Positions 23,042 through 31,850 of a DNA stretch of 64,000 nucleotides are shown here, piece after piece (position 1 is the stretch's first letter; each line of letters begins with the position of its first letter). The position numbers were made by a program, and so were the translations under genes. Source of the DNA: DAISIK01 sp036822055 (GTDB lineage: Bacteria > Verrucomicrobiota > Verrucomicrobiia > Opitutales > Puniceicoccaceae). The DNA is taken from the NCBI GenBank assembly GCA_036822055.1, contig DAISIK010000012.1, forward strand, positions 1 through 64,000. The letters are read 5' to 3'. The notes beneath the pieces are model-generated. The model saw nothing but the letters and a program-made list of their open reading frames with translations. It searched no databases and was not told where the DNA came from.

Positions 23042-25714
23042 TCAGTCCGTTTCCATCAGGATCTCTCTGGGCTGCGAACCATTGTCGGGACCCACGTAAC
23101 CCTCGTCCTCAAGGATTTCCATGATCCTCGCCGCCCGGTTGTAGCCGATTTTGAGCCGTCTCTGAAGCATCGAGGTCGAGGCCCGGCGCGAGGTCCGAAT
23201 CACTTCGATGGCCTGCGGCACGAGATCGTCATCGTACTCTCCTTTCTCTCCGGAATCGTTCCCTTCCCCTCCCGAATCGATTTCTTGAAGCACCGTTTCG
23301 AGAATCTGGGGCGGCCCGTTCACCTTGAGAAACTCCACGATCGCGTTGATCTCCTCATCCGAAACAAAGGCCCCCTGGGCTCGCACCAGGGCATGCGCAC
23401 CCGGCGGGGTAAAGAGCATGTCACCCTTCCCGATCAAAGCATCCGCGCCTCCCGCGTCCAGAATCGTGCGGCTGTCGATTTTCGAAGCTACCTTGAAGGC
23501 GATGCGGCATGGGAGATTCGCCTTGATGATGCCAGTGATCACGTTCACCGAGGGCCGCTGAGTCGCCAGAATCAAGTGGATGCCCGCCGCCCGGGCCAGC
23601 TGGGCCAACCTCGCAATGCAGGTCTCAATATCCGCCGGGGCCACCATCATGAGGTCTGCCAGCTCGTCGACGATGCAGACGATGTAAGGCAGCCGTTCCT
23701 TGGGCATCTCCTCGGTCTCGACCCCGGCATCCCGGGGAACCTCCGCCTCACTCAAAGCCGCCCGCTCCTCCGGCGAGAGAGCCGCATCCAGCTCCAAAGC
23801 GCGCTGAGTTTCATCCCGGCTTTTGGCGATCTTCGCATTGAATCCAGCGATGTTTCGCACCCCCATCCTCGCAAAGATGTGGTACCGGCGTTCCATCTCC
23901 GCGATCAACCACTTCAGCGCACCGGGAACCCGTTTGGGATCCGTCACCACCGGAATCAACATGTGGGGCAGTGTGTTGTAGACCTGCATTTCCACGATCT
24001 TCGGATCCACCATGATGAAGCGAAGCTCCGCCGGGCTCGAGTGGTAGAGAAGGGAAGCAATGATCGAGTTGATACAGACCGTCTTCCCGGAACCTGTTGA
24101 ACCAGCGATCAAAAGATGAGGCATCCGCGTCAGATCAGTGACGATCGGTTTCCCGCTGACGTCCTTGCCCAGCACGACCGGGATCTCTGCTTTGGCATCC
24201 ACCCACGCCCGCGATTCCGCGATCTCCCGCAGATAGACCGGAAGCGCATTACGGTTCGGTATTTCTATTCCCACCACCCCACGCCCCGGCACCGGCGCCA
24301 GGATGCGCACGGACTGGGCCCGCAGCGCCATACCGATGTTCTTCTCCAGGTTGGCAATCTTTTCCACCCGCACTCCAGCCGCCGGGATCACCTCATAGCG
24401 CGTGATCACCGGCCCCGTGTGAATCTCTCCGAGGTGGGCCTTCACGCCAAATTCTTCCAGAGTACGAGCCAATGCCTGGGCCACCTCAAAGTGGTCCTCC
24501 TGCTCCTCCGGCGTCGTTTTGGTCACCTCGGCCAGGAGACTCAGGGGGGGGAACCGATAATTACCCGGTCCCTTCTTCGGAGTTATCCCCGCCTTTTCGA
24601 TTTTTTCCCCCTGGACGATTTTGAGCGCCGACGGAGCCGCCGGGAAGTTCCCCCTCGCCGCAGGCTTCTTGACCGATGGCTCCAAATCCAGCTTTTTTGG
24701 CGGGGTTGGAGTTTTTGTCGGCTCCGGTTTTGTATCAAGAACTTCAATACAAGCTTTCTGCTTTTCCGGCTTTTCCGCAGGTTTGCGGATGTAGTCGGGC
24801 ACCCGCAGAAGACCCTTCCCCTGCCCGAGCATCTCCGCTTCTTTCCCACTCACCTTCTGGCCGTTCTCTCCCCGCTTGACTGCTGGCTCCTCCGGGGTCG
24901 CCACCTGCTCCACCTCAGCCTTCCTCGAAGCATTGTCGGCAGCCGCTTCCAGCTCCTTTCTAGCCTGCATCATGGCAATTTTTTCCGCCTCCCGGATCGC
25001 TTGCTTCTCTGCCCGACGCTCTTCGCGGGCCAGCGCTCTCGCCTCCCGGCGAGCCAGGAGTCGCTCCTCCCGGGAGGCACTCCAGGCTGCGAAGTGGCCG
25101 CCGATCCAACTCCCCATCGTCCGAATACCACCCCCCAGTAAACCGAAGGCTCCCACTCCGAGAGCGAGCAGAAGCACCGCGTTTCCCCCGAAACGTCCAA
25201 GATTCGGATAAAGAGCCACGGTGTAGAGATAGTAGCCAAGTGCTCCTCCATACCCCTGGGGAAAGGCATCGCTACTCTCCATGCCAACCGCTTGAGAAGC
25301 CTCCACCGCCGTTGCCAGCGCACTCAGAGAGCATACCAACAGCCCTCCCGCAAGGAAACGGGACCAGGACACCTTATGCGCTCTTCGGGTCAGATAAAGG
25401 ACCCCAAACCAAAAGAGAACGAAGGCCAGACCCAGCGCCCCCAAGCCGACCCCGTAGTTCAACAGAAAGGCCAGGTCCCTCCCAAAATAGCCAACCAGGT
25501 TTGGCGCCACTGTCGACTCCGTCGTGGAAGCAAACTGCCGGACCCACCCCGGTTGCAAGGGATCATAATCCGCCAGGCTAACAAACATCATCAACCCAAC
25601 CAGTGGGAAGGCCAGCCCCCTAACCCACTTGATCGATGAAGTTCGCGGGCCGAAAGTCGTCTTTACCGCACGGGCTTTCTTCACGTTTTTCCTTTTTGCT
25701 TTCGGCGCAGCCAT
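23042..25714 (-). CDS. ftsK: DNA translocase FtsK/SpoIIIE
   Basis: Septum-located ATP-driven pump that clears and aligns chromosome termini at division. 890 aa. A basic N-terminus (MAAPKAKRKNVKKARAVK) is followed by four membrane helices (about 30-190), a charged helical and proline-rich linker (about 200-380), and the motor: IAGSTGSGKTVCINSIIASL Walker A near residue 535, LRFIMVDPK, VCIVDELADLMMVAP Walker B, and LATQRPSVNVITGIIKAN. The C-terminal winged-helix gamma domain (IEVIRTSRRASTSMLQRRLK, MEILEDEGYVGP) should recognise KOPS-like motifs. Complete and normally sized. Divergent from manA. Confidence 0.96.
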   Translation of the reverse strand: MAAPKAKRKNVKKARAVKTTFGPRTSSIKWVRGLAFPLVGLMMFVSLADYDPLQPGWVRQFASTTESTVAPNLVGYFGRDLAFLLNYGVGLGALGLAFVLFWFGVLYLTRRAHKVSWSRFLAGGLLVCSLSALATAVEASQAVGMESSDAFPQGYGGALGYYLYTVALYPNLGRFGGNAVLLLALGVGAFGLLGGGIRTMGSWIGGHFAAWSASREERLLARREARALAREERRAEKQAIREAEKIAMMQARKELEAAADNASRKAEVEQVATPEEPAVKRGENGQKVSGKEAEMLGQGKGLLRVPDYIRKPAEKPEKQKACIEVLDTKPEPTKTPTPPKKLDLEPSVKKPAARGNFPAAPSALKIVQGEKIEKAGITPKKGPGNYRFPPLSLLAEVTKTTPEEQEDHFEVAQALARTLEEFGVKAHLGEIHTGPVITRYEVIPAAGVRVEKIANLEKNIGMALRAQSVRILAPVPGRGVVGIEIPNRNALPVYLREIAESRAWVDAKAEIPVVLGKDVSGKPIVTDLTRMPHLLIAGSTGSGKTVCINSIIASLLYHSSPAELRFIMVDPKIVEMQVYNTLPHMLIPVVTDPKRVPGALKWLIAEMERRYHIFARMGVRNIAGFNAKIAKSRDETQRALELDAALSPEERAALSEAEVPRDAGVETEEMPKERLPYIVCIVDELADLMMVAPADIETCIARLAQLARAAGIHLILATQRPSVNVITGIIKANLPCRIAFKVASKIDSRTILDAGGADALIGKGDMLFTPPGAHALVRAQGAFVSDEEINAIVEFLKVNGPPQILETVLQEIDSGGEGNDSGEKGEYDDDLVPQAIEVIRTSRRASTSMLQRRLKIGYNRAARIMEILEDEGYVGPDNGSQPREILMETD

Positions 25715-25768
25715 TCTTTAGTCGATACCCTAAATGAAAGGTGAAAGTCTATCGAAAGGGTTGGGAAA

Positions 25769-26719
25769 ATGAAATCATTGGTTTTTGAGCCGTTCTATCA
25801 GGAACGCGTTTGGGGTGGTTCAGCCCTTTCCGACAAATTGGGGCGCGCCCTTCCATCTGCTGCCCCAATCGGCGAAAGCTGGGAGATTGTCGATCGCCCC
25901 GAAGCCAACTCAAAGGTCTCCAGAGGACCCTGCGCGGGCCTTAGCCTCCGCGAACTCCTCACCCAAAAGCCAGACTGGTTGATGGGGCCAGGCTACCCAC
26001 CCGGGCGACCCTTCCCCATCCTCGTTAAATGGCTCGACTGCACCGAGCGCCTGAGCCTCCAGGTCCACCCTCCAGCCACTGTTGCCCCCCAGCTGGGTGG
26101 CGAGCCAAAGACCGAAAACTGGTACATTGCCGATTGCACGAGTCAGGCTGCCCTTATCCTCGGTCTTCGCCACGGCGTTACCCGCGAAGCTTTTGAGGCA
26201 GCCCTTGGCAATCAAACCCTCGAAAGTTGCGTCCACCGCTTTCCCGTCAAACCCGGCACCTCGGTGCTGGTAGAGAGCGGTCGCATCCACGCCATCGATG
26301 CCGGAAATCTGATTCTAGAAATTCAGCAAAATTCGGACACAACCTACCGGGTCTACGACTGGGGTCGCCTTGGCCTTGATGGCCAGGCCCGCCAGCTTCA
26401 TGTCGAGGAAAGCCTTCGCTCAATAGACTTCGGCGATTTTGAACCGGCTGCCCTACCCCCGATTGGCTCCGGTGTTCAAAGCCGCGTTCTCGCCGACTGC
26501 TCGGAGTTTCGGATTCGTGAGGTTCTCTTTTCCCCGGGCACCCCGCTCTCCTTCCCTGCCGGGAACGGGCCGTCCATCCTCAGCATCGTCTGCGGTTCGC
26601 TTAGCGAGGGCCAGATCGAACTTCCGTTTGGCACCAATCTTGTTCTTCCGAGCCAGGAAACGATCGAGTTTACCCCAATGACCGACGGGGTTTGCCTGAT
26701 CACCGATCAATTCATTTGA
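25769..26719 (+). CDS. manA: Mannose-6-phosphate isomerase, class I
   Basis: Zinc cupin enzyme interconverting fructose-6-phosphate and mannose-6-phosphate, the entry to GDP-mannose and surface glycans. 316 aa, the short bacterial form. Motifs: FYQERVWGG, PIGESWEIVDRPEA, PILVKWLDCTERLSLQVHPP (zinc-binding Q-H), KTENWYIADC, VESGRIHAIDAGNLILEIQQ (catalytic-region H and zinc E/H), and TYRVYDWGRLG. Fits with the several glycosyltransferases in the window. The short divergent gap with ftsK probably holds its promoter. Confidence 0.92.
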   Translation: MKSLVFEPFYQERVWGGSALSDKLGRALPSAAPIGESWEIVDRPEANSKVSRGPCAGLSLRELLTQKPDWLMGPGYPPGRPFPILVKWLDCTERLSLQVHPPATVAPQLGGEPKTENWYIADCTSQAALILGLRHGVTREAFEAALGNQTLESCVHRFPVKPGTSVLVESGRIHAIDAGNLILEIQQNSDTTYRVYDWGRLGLDGQARQLHVEESLRSIDFGDFEPAALPPIGSGVQSRVLADCSEFRIREVLFSPGTPLSFPAGNGPSILSIVCGSLSEGQIELPFGTNLVLPSQETIEFTPMTDGVCLITDQFI

Positions 26720-26782
26720 GATTCTCCCTTTTCAAAGTTGATACCACAACCGCCCGCTTCTTAACTGTAGGATTGTCCTGAA

Positions 26783-27487
26783 ATGACCGAAGAACAGAAT
26801 CAGCCTTTTACCGAAGAACGTCGGCCATCCGCCGAGGAGCAGTTCGATATCCCATCGGCCTCTCCCTCGCCAAACCCTGAAGAGCCTCCGACTGGCGCGG
26901 AATCAGCCTCTGCCGAGGAAACGCCCGATCAAGGGGGACCATCCTCCCCGGAAGCTTCCGACACCCGCATCAAAGAGCTTGAGAGCGAAGTCGCTTCCCT
27001 CAAGGAACGCTACCTCCGTGCGGTGGCTGATCTCGACAACTATCGTCGCAGAGCCCTTCGCGAAAAAGAGGAACTGCGCACTGTGGCCATTGCCCATTTT
27101 GTAGAAAAACTCCTCACCCCGCTCGATAATTTCTCCCTCGGTCTTCAGGATGCCGCTCAGCGCGAGGAAACTGCTCCGCTGGTCACGGGCTTCAAGATGG
27201 TTTTTGATCAACTTGAAAGGGCTCTCGAGGATTCCGGGATCGAGAAACTCAATCCCGCCCCCGGAACTATCTTTGACCCCCAGAATCACCATTGCATGGC
27301 CCACCAGCCCAATCCTGATCACGAGGAGGGTCTCATCACCACCACCGCCCGAGTCGGCTATCGCCTCAAAGAGCGCTTGATCCGTCCCGCCAGCGTGCTG
27401 GTCTCCAGCGGATCCCCGGATTCCATCAACCCAGCAGAGGCATCCGCTACAACCGCCAGCGACTCCTCCAGTCAGGTCGAGGCCTGA
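26783..27487 (+). CDS. grpE: Nucleotide exchange factor GrpE
   Basis: DnaK co-chaperone releasing ADP. 234 aa. Residues 1-65 are acidic, proline/serine-rich and disordered; then a coiled coil (IKELESEVASLKERYLRAVA) and the family core DLDNYRRRALREKEE, LLTPLDNFSLGL, GFKMVFDQLERALEDSGIEK, FDPQNHHCMAHQPNPDHEEG and VGYRLKERLIRPASVLVS. Lies 23 bases upstream of dnaJ; dnaK is not adjacent. A weak AGGA precedes the ATG. Confidence 0.95.
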   Translation: MTEEQNQPFTEERRPSAEEQFDIPSASPSPNPEEPPTGAESASAEETPDQGGPSSPEASDTRIKELESEVASLKERYLRAVADLDNYRRRALREKEELRTVAIAHFVEKLLTPLDNFSLGLQDAAQREETAPLVTGFKMVFDQLERALEDSGIEKLNPAPGTIFDPQNHHCMAHQPNPDHEEGLITTTARVGYRLKERLIRPASVLVSSGSPDSINPAEASATTASDSSSQVEA

Positions 27488-27510
27488 CCCACCGCCTCAA
27501 GAAAGTTTTC

Positions 27511-28653
27511 ATGGCAAAAGCAGATTATTATGAACTCCTCGGGGTGTCCCGAGACTGCAGCCCCGAGGATCTCAAAAAGGCCTACCGCAAAAAAGCGGTT
27601 CAGTACCACCCGGATAAAAACCCCGGAGATGCCAGCTCTGAAGAAAAATTCAAGGAAATCTCCGAGGCTTACGAAATCCTCAAGGACGCCGAAAAGCGAG
27701 CTGCCTACGATCGCTTCGGCCACGCTGCCTTCGAGGCTGGACCAGGGCCCGGTGGCGCCCGTGGCGGGGGCGGGTTTCACGATCCTTTTGAAGTCTTCCG
27801 GGAGGTCTTTGGCGGCGGAGGTGGGGGTGGCATCTTCGAAGATTTTTTCGGTGGCGGACGCGCCCGGGGCTCTTCGGCCATTCAGGGTGATGACCTCCGC
27901 TACGACCTCGAGATAACCCTCGAGGAAGCCGCCGAAGGGGTCGAAAAAGAGATCAAATACCGGCGGAACACGATCTGTGAGGCTTGTGGTGGAACCGGAG
28001 CCGAAAAAGGCTCCAAGCGGGTAACCTGCCCAACCTGTGGAGGCGTCGGCCAGGTGAGCTCCAACCGCGGCTTCATTAGTTTTCGTCAAACCTGCCCCAC
28101 CTGTAACGGCGTTGGCACCGTTGTTGAAAAACCGTGTGGCGCCTGCAACGGGACCGGGCGGGTCAAAACCACTGAATCACCCCGCATCCGCATCCCTGCC
28201 GGAGTCGATACCGGATCGCGCATTCGGCTCCAGGGTAGAGGGGATGCCGGGCTCAACGGAGGCCCCTTCGGCGATCTTTATCTCATTGTTCACGTCAAGC
28301 CTCACGAGGTCTTCGAAAGGGAGGGCGACAATCTCTTCCTCGAGATGTCCATCCCCTTTACCCTGGCCGCCCTCGGAGGTTCCCTCGAGGTCCCCACCCT
28401 GAAGGATAAAACCACCGTAAAGATCCCGGCTGGTACCCAGAGCGGCACCACCTTTCGCCTCAAGGGCCACGGGCTACCTCAGATCCGGGGAGGAGCCAAA
28501 GGCGATCAAATGGTCCGCGTGAACATCGAAGTTCCCAAAAAACTCAGCAGCAAACAACGCGAAGCCCTCGAGGACTTTGCTCGTGCCAGTGGAGAAGAAT
28601 CCGCTGAAACCGGCAGCGGCGGCGGATTCTTCAAGAGAATCTTCGAAGGTTGA
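27511..28653 (+). CDS. dnaJ: Chaperone DnaJ (Hsp40, type I)
   Basis: J-domain co-chaperone that stimulates DnaK ATPase. 380 aa with all type I parts: J domain (1-70) containing HPD at about 33-35 (YHPDKNPGD), a Gly/Phe-rich region (about 75-125, GGGGGGIFEDFFGGG), four CxxCxGxG zinc repeats (CEACGGTG, CPTCGGVG, CPTCNGVG, CGACNGTG, about 155-215) and the C-terminal substrate-binding domains. Follows grpE, likely in a shared heat-shock transcript; no CIRCE element was found upstream of grpE. Confidence 0.97.
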   Translation: MAKADYYELLGVSRDCSPEDLKKAYRKKAVQYHPDKNPGDASSEEKFKEISEAYEILKDAEKRAAYDRFGHAAFEAGPGPGGARGGGGFHDPFEVFREVFGGGGGGGIFEDFFGGGRARGSSAIQGDDLRYDLEITLEEAAEGVEKEIKYRRNTICEACGGTGAEKGSKRVTCPTCGGVGQVSSNRGFISFRQTCPTCNGVGTVVEKPCGACNGTGRVKTTESPRIRIPAGVDTGSRIRLQGRGDAGLNGGPFGDLYLIVHVKPHEVFEREGDNLFLEMSIPFTLAALGGSLEVPTLKDKTTVKIPAGTQSGTTFRLKGHGLPQIRGGAKGDQMVRVNIEVPKKLSSKQREALEDFARASGEESAETGSGGGFFKRIFEG

Positions 28654-28657
28654 GCTT

Positions 28658-29158
28658 ATGGCTTCGCCCCTCCCTTCGGTCCAAACCGCTGAGGAACTCC
28701 TGGAGCGCCGCCAAAGCCTGCGTGCGATCGGCAAAAAACTCGTCCTCACCAACGGGTGTTTCGATCTTCTCCACCCCGGTCACCTCACCTTCCTCGCCCA
28801 AGCCTCCAAGCTGGGGGATGCCCTCTGGATCGGCCTCAATGGGGACCAGTCCGTTGCCGCCCTGAAGGGACCTACCCGTCCCATTCTGAGCGAGACGGAG
28901 CGAGCTTTCATGCTCCTCTCCCTCCGCTCGGTCCAGGCCGTCTTTGTTTTCCAAACTCCTCGCCTCGACCGGGAAATCGATCTGCTCGAACCCGACATTT
29001 ACACCAAGGCGGGGGACTATTCGCGAGACACCCTCGACCGCGCCGAATTCGCTGCCCTCGAGCGGTGCAACGCCTCCCTCGTCTTTATACCTTACCTTGA
29101 GGGCTTCTCCACCACCCGAATGATCCAGAAAATCAATCAGGCTGCCCAAACCTTCTAG
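28658..29158 (+). CDS. rfaE2: D-glycero-beta-D-manno-heptose 1-phosphate adenylyltransferase
   Basis: Nucleotidyltransferase making ADP-heptose precursor for lipopolysaccharide inner core. 166 aa from ATG 28658, four bases after the dnaJ stop. Cytidylyltransferase-fold motifs: LVLTNGCFDLLHPGHLTFL (HxGH, about residues 35-52), GLNGDQSVAALKGPTRPI, and the late FIPYLEGFSTTRMIQKI (the S-T-T signature). It encodes only the adenylyltransferase half of HldE; the kinase must be elsewhere. Implies a heptose-containing LPS and so a Gram-negative envelope. Confidence 0.92.
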   Translation: MASPLPSVQTAEELLERRQSLRAIGKKLVLTNGCFDLLHPGHLTFLAQASKLGDALWIGLNGDQSVAALKGPTRPILSETERAFMLLSLRSVQAVFVFQTPRLDREIDLLEPDIYTKAGDYSRDTLDRAEFAALERCNASLVFIPYLEGFSTTRMIQKINQAAQTF

Positions 29159-29240
29159 TTCCTCCATTCAAAGCGGTTTAACAAAAGTTTTATCCTTTTT
29201 CCGCTGGAGTGGACTCGATTGAACCCCTAGGAAGTTGAGG

Positions 29241-29813
29241 ATGCGCGATACCGACATGGCAGACTACTCAGGGCTGGGACTGCTTGTGGTTGACATGCAG
29301 CCCGCCTTTCTCGCCGCCTGCACTTCCCCTTCCAGAGTGCTCTCCCGAGTTCGCTTTGCTATCCGGGCTGCCGAACTCCTCGGTATTCAGGTCTTCTTCT
29401 CCGAGCAGGTACCCGAGAAGCTGGGCAAGACTGTGGAGGAACTTTTGGAATTTTCCGATGGACCAGTCTTTCCCAAATCTGCCTTCTCTGCCCTTCGGGC
29501 TCCCGAGATCGATAGCTACCTCGATGAGGAGTCCTTCTCCCACCTACTCCTCACTGGAATCGAGACCCCCATTTGCATCTATCAGACTGCCCTCGACGCC
29601 CTCGCCCGCGATCTCCAGGTCACCCTCCTCAGCGACGCGATCGGCCAACGCCGTGATCAAGATGTCCCTCAGGTCCTTCAAACCCTGAGAGAAGCAGGCT
29701 GCAACATTCTACCCTCCGAGACCGTCTTCTACTCGATCATTGCCTCTTCGTTCCACGCTGACTTTCGCGAATTCAGTGACCTCGTCAAAGAGGCCCAACT
29801 CACCTCTGCTTGA
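29241..29813 (+). CDS. Isochorismatase-family cysteine hydrolase
   Basis: About 190 aa from ATG 29241 (TTG 29235 and ATG 29256 are alternatives). The family triad is visible: the aspartate in LLVVDMQPAF, the lysine in VFPKSAFSAL and the cysteine in LLTGIETPICIYQTALDAL (about 110). Members hydrolyse small amides or related bonds (nicotinamidase, YcaC-like). Closest in feel to the YcaC/hydrolase group of unknown substrate. It stands alone after rfaE2. Confidence 0.85.
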   Translation: MRDTDMADYSGLGLLVVDMQPAFLAACTSPSRVLSRVRFAIRAAELLGIQVFFSEQVPEKLGKTVEELLEFSDGPVFPKSAFSALRAPEIDSYLDEESFSHLLLTGIETPICIYQTALDALARDLQVTLLSDAIGQRRDQDVPQVLQTLREAGCNILPSETVFYSIIASSFHADFREFSDLVKEAQLTSA

Positions 29814-29899
29814 TCTTTTCCTAGCCCGCTGGTTGGCTTTGGATTTCTACCCTACCCTACGAAGCTCGGCCGAAGGCCCGGCTTTCGCAGCCATCTTCT

Positions 29900-29955
29900 C
29901 AGCCCGCCTTGACCAATGGCAACCGATCCTTCTCAGCCTTCACCAATGGCAACGT
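29900..29955 (-). repeat. Imperfect tandem duplication at the 3' end of the repeat protein gene
   Basis: On the minus strand GTTGCCATTGGTGAAGGC followed by TGAGAAGG recurs as GTTGCCATTGGTCAAGGC followed by GGGCTGAGAAG. The first copy supplies the last codons and stop, the second lies just past the stop. Looks like unequal duplication of a repeat unit. Confidence 0.65.
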
Positions 29956-30166
29956 AGCGAATCTTGAAGTCTTCACCGATTTCCACGAAACGCACTTTGA
30001 AGTCCTCACCAATCGCGACCTCCTGCCACTGTCCAGGCCGATTAGGAGCAATCCGGACCATTTTAACCTTCAAGTCCTCGCCGATCGATACCACACGCAC
30101 CTTGAAATCTTCGCCAATCGCCACAAATCGGACCTTTCCGAAGACAAACTTAGGATCGATGTTCAC
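29933..30166 (-). CDS. Small decapeptide-repeat protein of unknown function
   Basis: About 77 aa from GTG 30166, preceded by GAGGA about ten bases upstream; ATG 30184, 30187 or 30217 are alternatives. The protein is almost wholly a degenerate ten-residue repeat: VAIGEDFKVR, VSIGEDLKVK, VRIAPNRPGQ, then VAIGEDFKVR, VEIGEDFKIR and VAIGEG. Alternating hydrophobic and polar residues with glycine turns suggest stacked beta-hairpins or a small solenoid. No signal peptide or transmembrane helix. I have an impression of similar short repeat proteins but cannot name a family. After the stop the frame continues with SVAIGQGG, a further decayed unit, so the protein may once have been longer. Confidence 0.7.
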   Translation of the reverse strand: MNIDPKFVFGKVRFVAIGEDFKVRVVSIGEDLKVKMVRIAPNRPGQWQEVAIGEDFKVRFVEIGEDFKIRYVAIGEG

Positions 30167-30441
30167 GGTTGAGCCATTCCTCATCATATCAATGCTACAA
30201 AAGGTTATCCTCTGCACCTTCCCAGAACACAGCCCAAACCATTAACTAACGTTCAGCCCACCACAAGGCATCCCTCCTTCGTTACAAAATTCTTGCATCA
30301 AGCCGACAAAACAGAACGACGACATCGTCTCCACGGCCAGACCCTCACGGCCTGTAGGGTCCCAAAAAACCGCCCTCTTCCACATTCCAGCCTGGAGACA
30401 CACCCCACCAAACTTCCCGAGGCAACCTTAGCCGAACTCTA

Positions 30442-30471
30442 AGCCGCCCCGTTGCTCCACGTGCGGCGGCT
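30442..30471 (-). terminator. Possible glgC terminator hairpin
   Basis: AGCCGCC (30442-30448) pairs perfectly with GGCGGCT (30465-30471), immediately after the glgC stop on the minus strand. The loop is long (16 bases) and no U-tract follows, so it is only a candidate. Confidence 0.35.
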
Positions 30472-30472
30472 C

Positions 30473-31744
30473 TCAGAACACGTATCCGTCGGGCACTTCG
30501 TGCCCCTTCGGAACCACCAGGACACCGTCGCGGACAAAGATTCCGTCCTTGAACTCCGGACTTGGTTTCCCAGTCGGATCGAGAACCACGTTCTTCCCGA
30601 TTCTGGCATTTTTATCAACGATCGCCTGGCGGATCCGGGTTCCGTTTCCGATCCCGATTGGTATCTTGCTACCACCAACGGGCTCCGGCTCGTAGAAATC
30701 AGCTCCCATCATCACCACCTCGTCCAGGGAGACTCCATCCCTGACGATGGATCTCACCCCGACCACCGATCTCGAGATGGAGCAGTTCTCCAGAATGCAG
30801 CCGTCGGCCACCACCACATGAGAGAAATGGCATTGGTTCATTTTCGAGGCCGGAAGATAACGTGCTCGGCTGAAAATCCGGTTTTCCGGATCGAAAAAAT
30901 TAAACGGCGGAACGGTGTCGGCCAGGCGAATGTTGGCGTCAAAGAAGGCCCTCACCGTCCCGATATCTTCCCAGTATCCATCAAAGATGTAAGCCTGAAG
31001 CTTCTTCTGGCCCAGAAGGCCCGGGATAACTTCTTTGCCGAAATCAGTGGCGCTCGACTCCAGCGCCTCATACATCACCCTCCCGTTGAAAAGATAGAGC
31101 CCCATCGAGGCCAGGCCAGCGCGCTCTTCCGAAAAGTATGATTCAAGGCCAGCTTGGATTTCCGGAGCAATGAGTAGCTTCTCAATCACCTCGGGATCGC
31201 TCGGCTTTTCAACGAACTCGCTGATCTCCAGAGACTCATCCACCCGCATCAGTCCGAATGAACTCAGCTGAGACTTCGGCACCGGAGTAGCAGCAATCGT
31301 CGCGTCGGCTCCAGATTCCAGGTGAGCGAGGATAAGCTCTTGAAAATTCATTCGGTAGAGTTGGTCGCCCGAGAGGATGAGAAAGAGGTCATCGTCGGAA
31401 CCTCCAAAATGCTTGAGGTTTTGCCGGACCGCATCCGCTGTGCCTTGATACCAAGCATCCCCGGCCTCCGTCTGCTCAGCAGAGAGAATGTCCACAAAGC
31501 CTCCCCCGAAAGGGTCAAATTTGTAGCTTTCCTGAATATGGCGATGGAGGGAGGCCGTGTTGAATTGCGTGAGTACAAAGATCTGATTGAGCCCCGAGTT
31601 AAGGCAATTACTGATCGGGATGTCCACCAGCCGATACTTCCCGGCCAGAGGGACGGCCGGCTTGCACCGATGTTGAGTTAACGGATGCAAGCGGGTGCCA
31701 CGACCGCCTCCCATGATCACACTAAGTACTCGGGGTTCTTTCAT
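30473..31744 (-). CDS. glgC: Glucose-1-phosphate adenylyltransferase
   Basis: Makes ADP-glucose, the committed step of glycogen synthesis; usually allosteric. 423 aa from ATG 31744 (an upstream in-frame start adds 9 doubtful residues). Motifs: VIMGGGRGTRLHPLTQHRCK (nucleotide-binding GGG and R-K), DIPISNCLNSG, LSGDQLYRM, IAATPVP, FVEKPSDPE (glucose-1-P lysine) and DGYWEDIGTVRAF. The C-terminal part forms the left-handed beta-helix regulatory domain (CILENCSISRSVVGVRSIV, IGIGNGTRIRQAIVDKNARI). Complete; divergent from glmS, so two sugar-phosphate sinks share one control region. Confidence 0.95.
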   Translation of the reverse strand: MKEPRVLSVIMGGGRGTRLHPLTQHRCKPAVPLAGKYRLVDIPISNCLNSGLNQIFVLTQFNTASLHRHIQESYKFDPFGGGFVDILSAEQTEAGDAWYQGTADAVRQNLKHFGGSDDDLFLILSGDQLYRMNFQELILAHLESGADATIAATPVPKSQLSSFGLMRVDESLEISEFVEKPSDPEVIEKLLIAPEIQAGLESYFSEERAGLASMGLYLFNGRVMYEALESSATDFGKEVIPGLLGQKKLQAYIFDGYWEDIGTVRAFFDANIRLADTVPPFNFFDPENRIFSRARYLPASKMNQCHFSHVVVADGCILENCSISRSVVGVRSIVRDGVSLDEVVMMGADFYEPEPVGGSKIPIGIGNGTRIRQAIVDKNARIGKNVVLDPTGKPSPEFKDGIFVRDGVLVVPKGHEVPDGYVF

Positions 31745-31850
31745 GGTTGCGCTTTTTAAAGGCCTTGTCACCCGAGTGCAAACCCGCAGTATCTATCTCG
31801 GGTATCTCAAAAATTTGTTTATACCTCAGATTAAATAATTAGGTAAGTTT

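Noticed and set aside
24116..25141. 341-codon open frame antisense to ftsK
   Set aside because: Arginine- and leucine-rich low-information translation opposite a certain gene.
26720..26782. CIRCE heat-shock operator before grpE
   Set aside because: No TTAGCACTC-9-GAGTGCTAA type inverted repeat is present.
31745..31850. glmS ribozyme or riboswitch in the glmS leader
   Set aside because: The leader is only about 100 bases, AT-rich and without the ribozyme core; no pairing pattern found.
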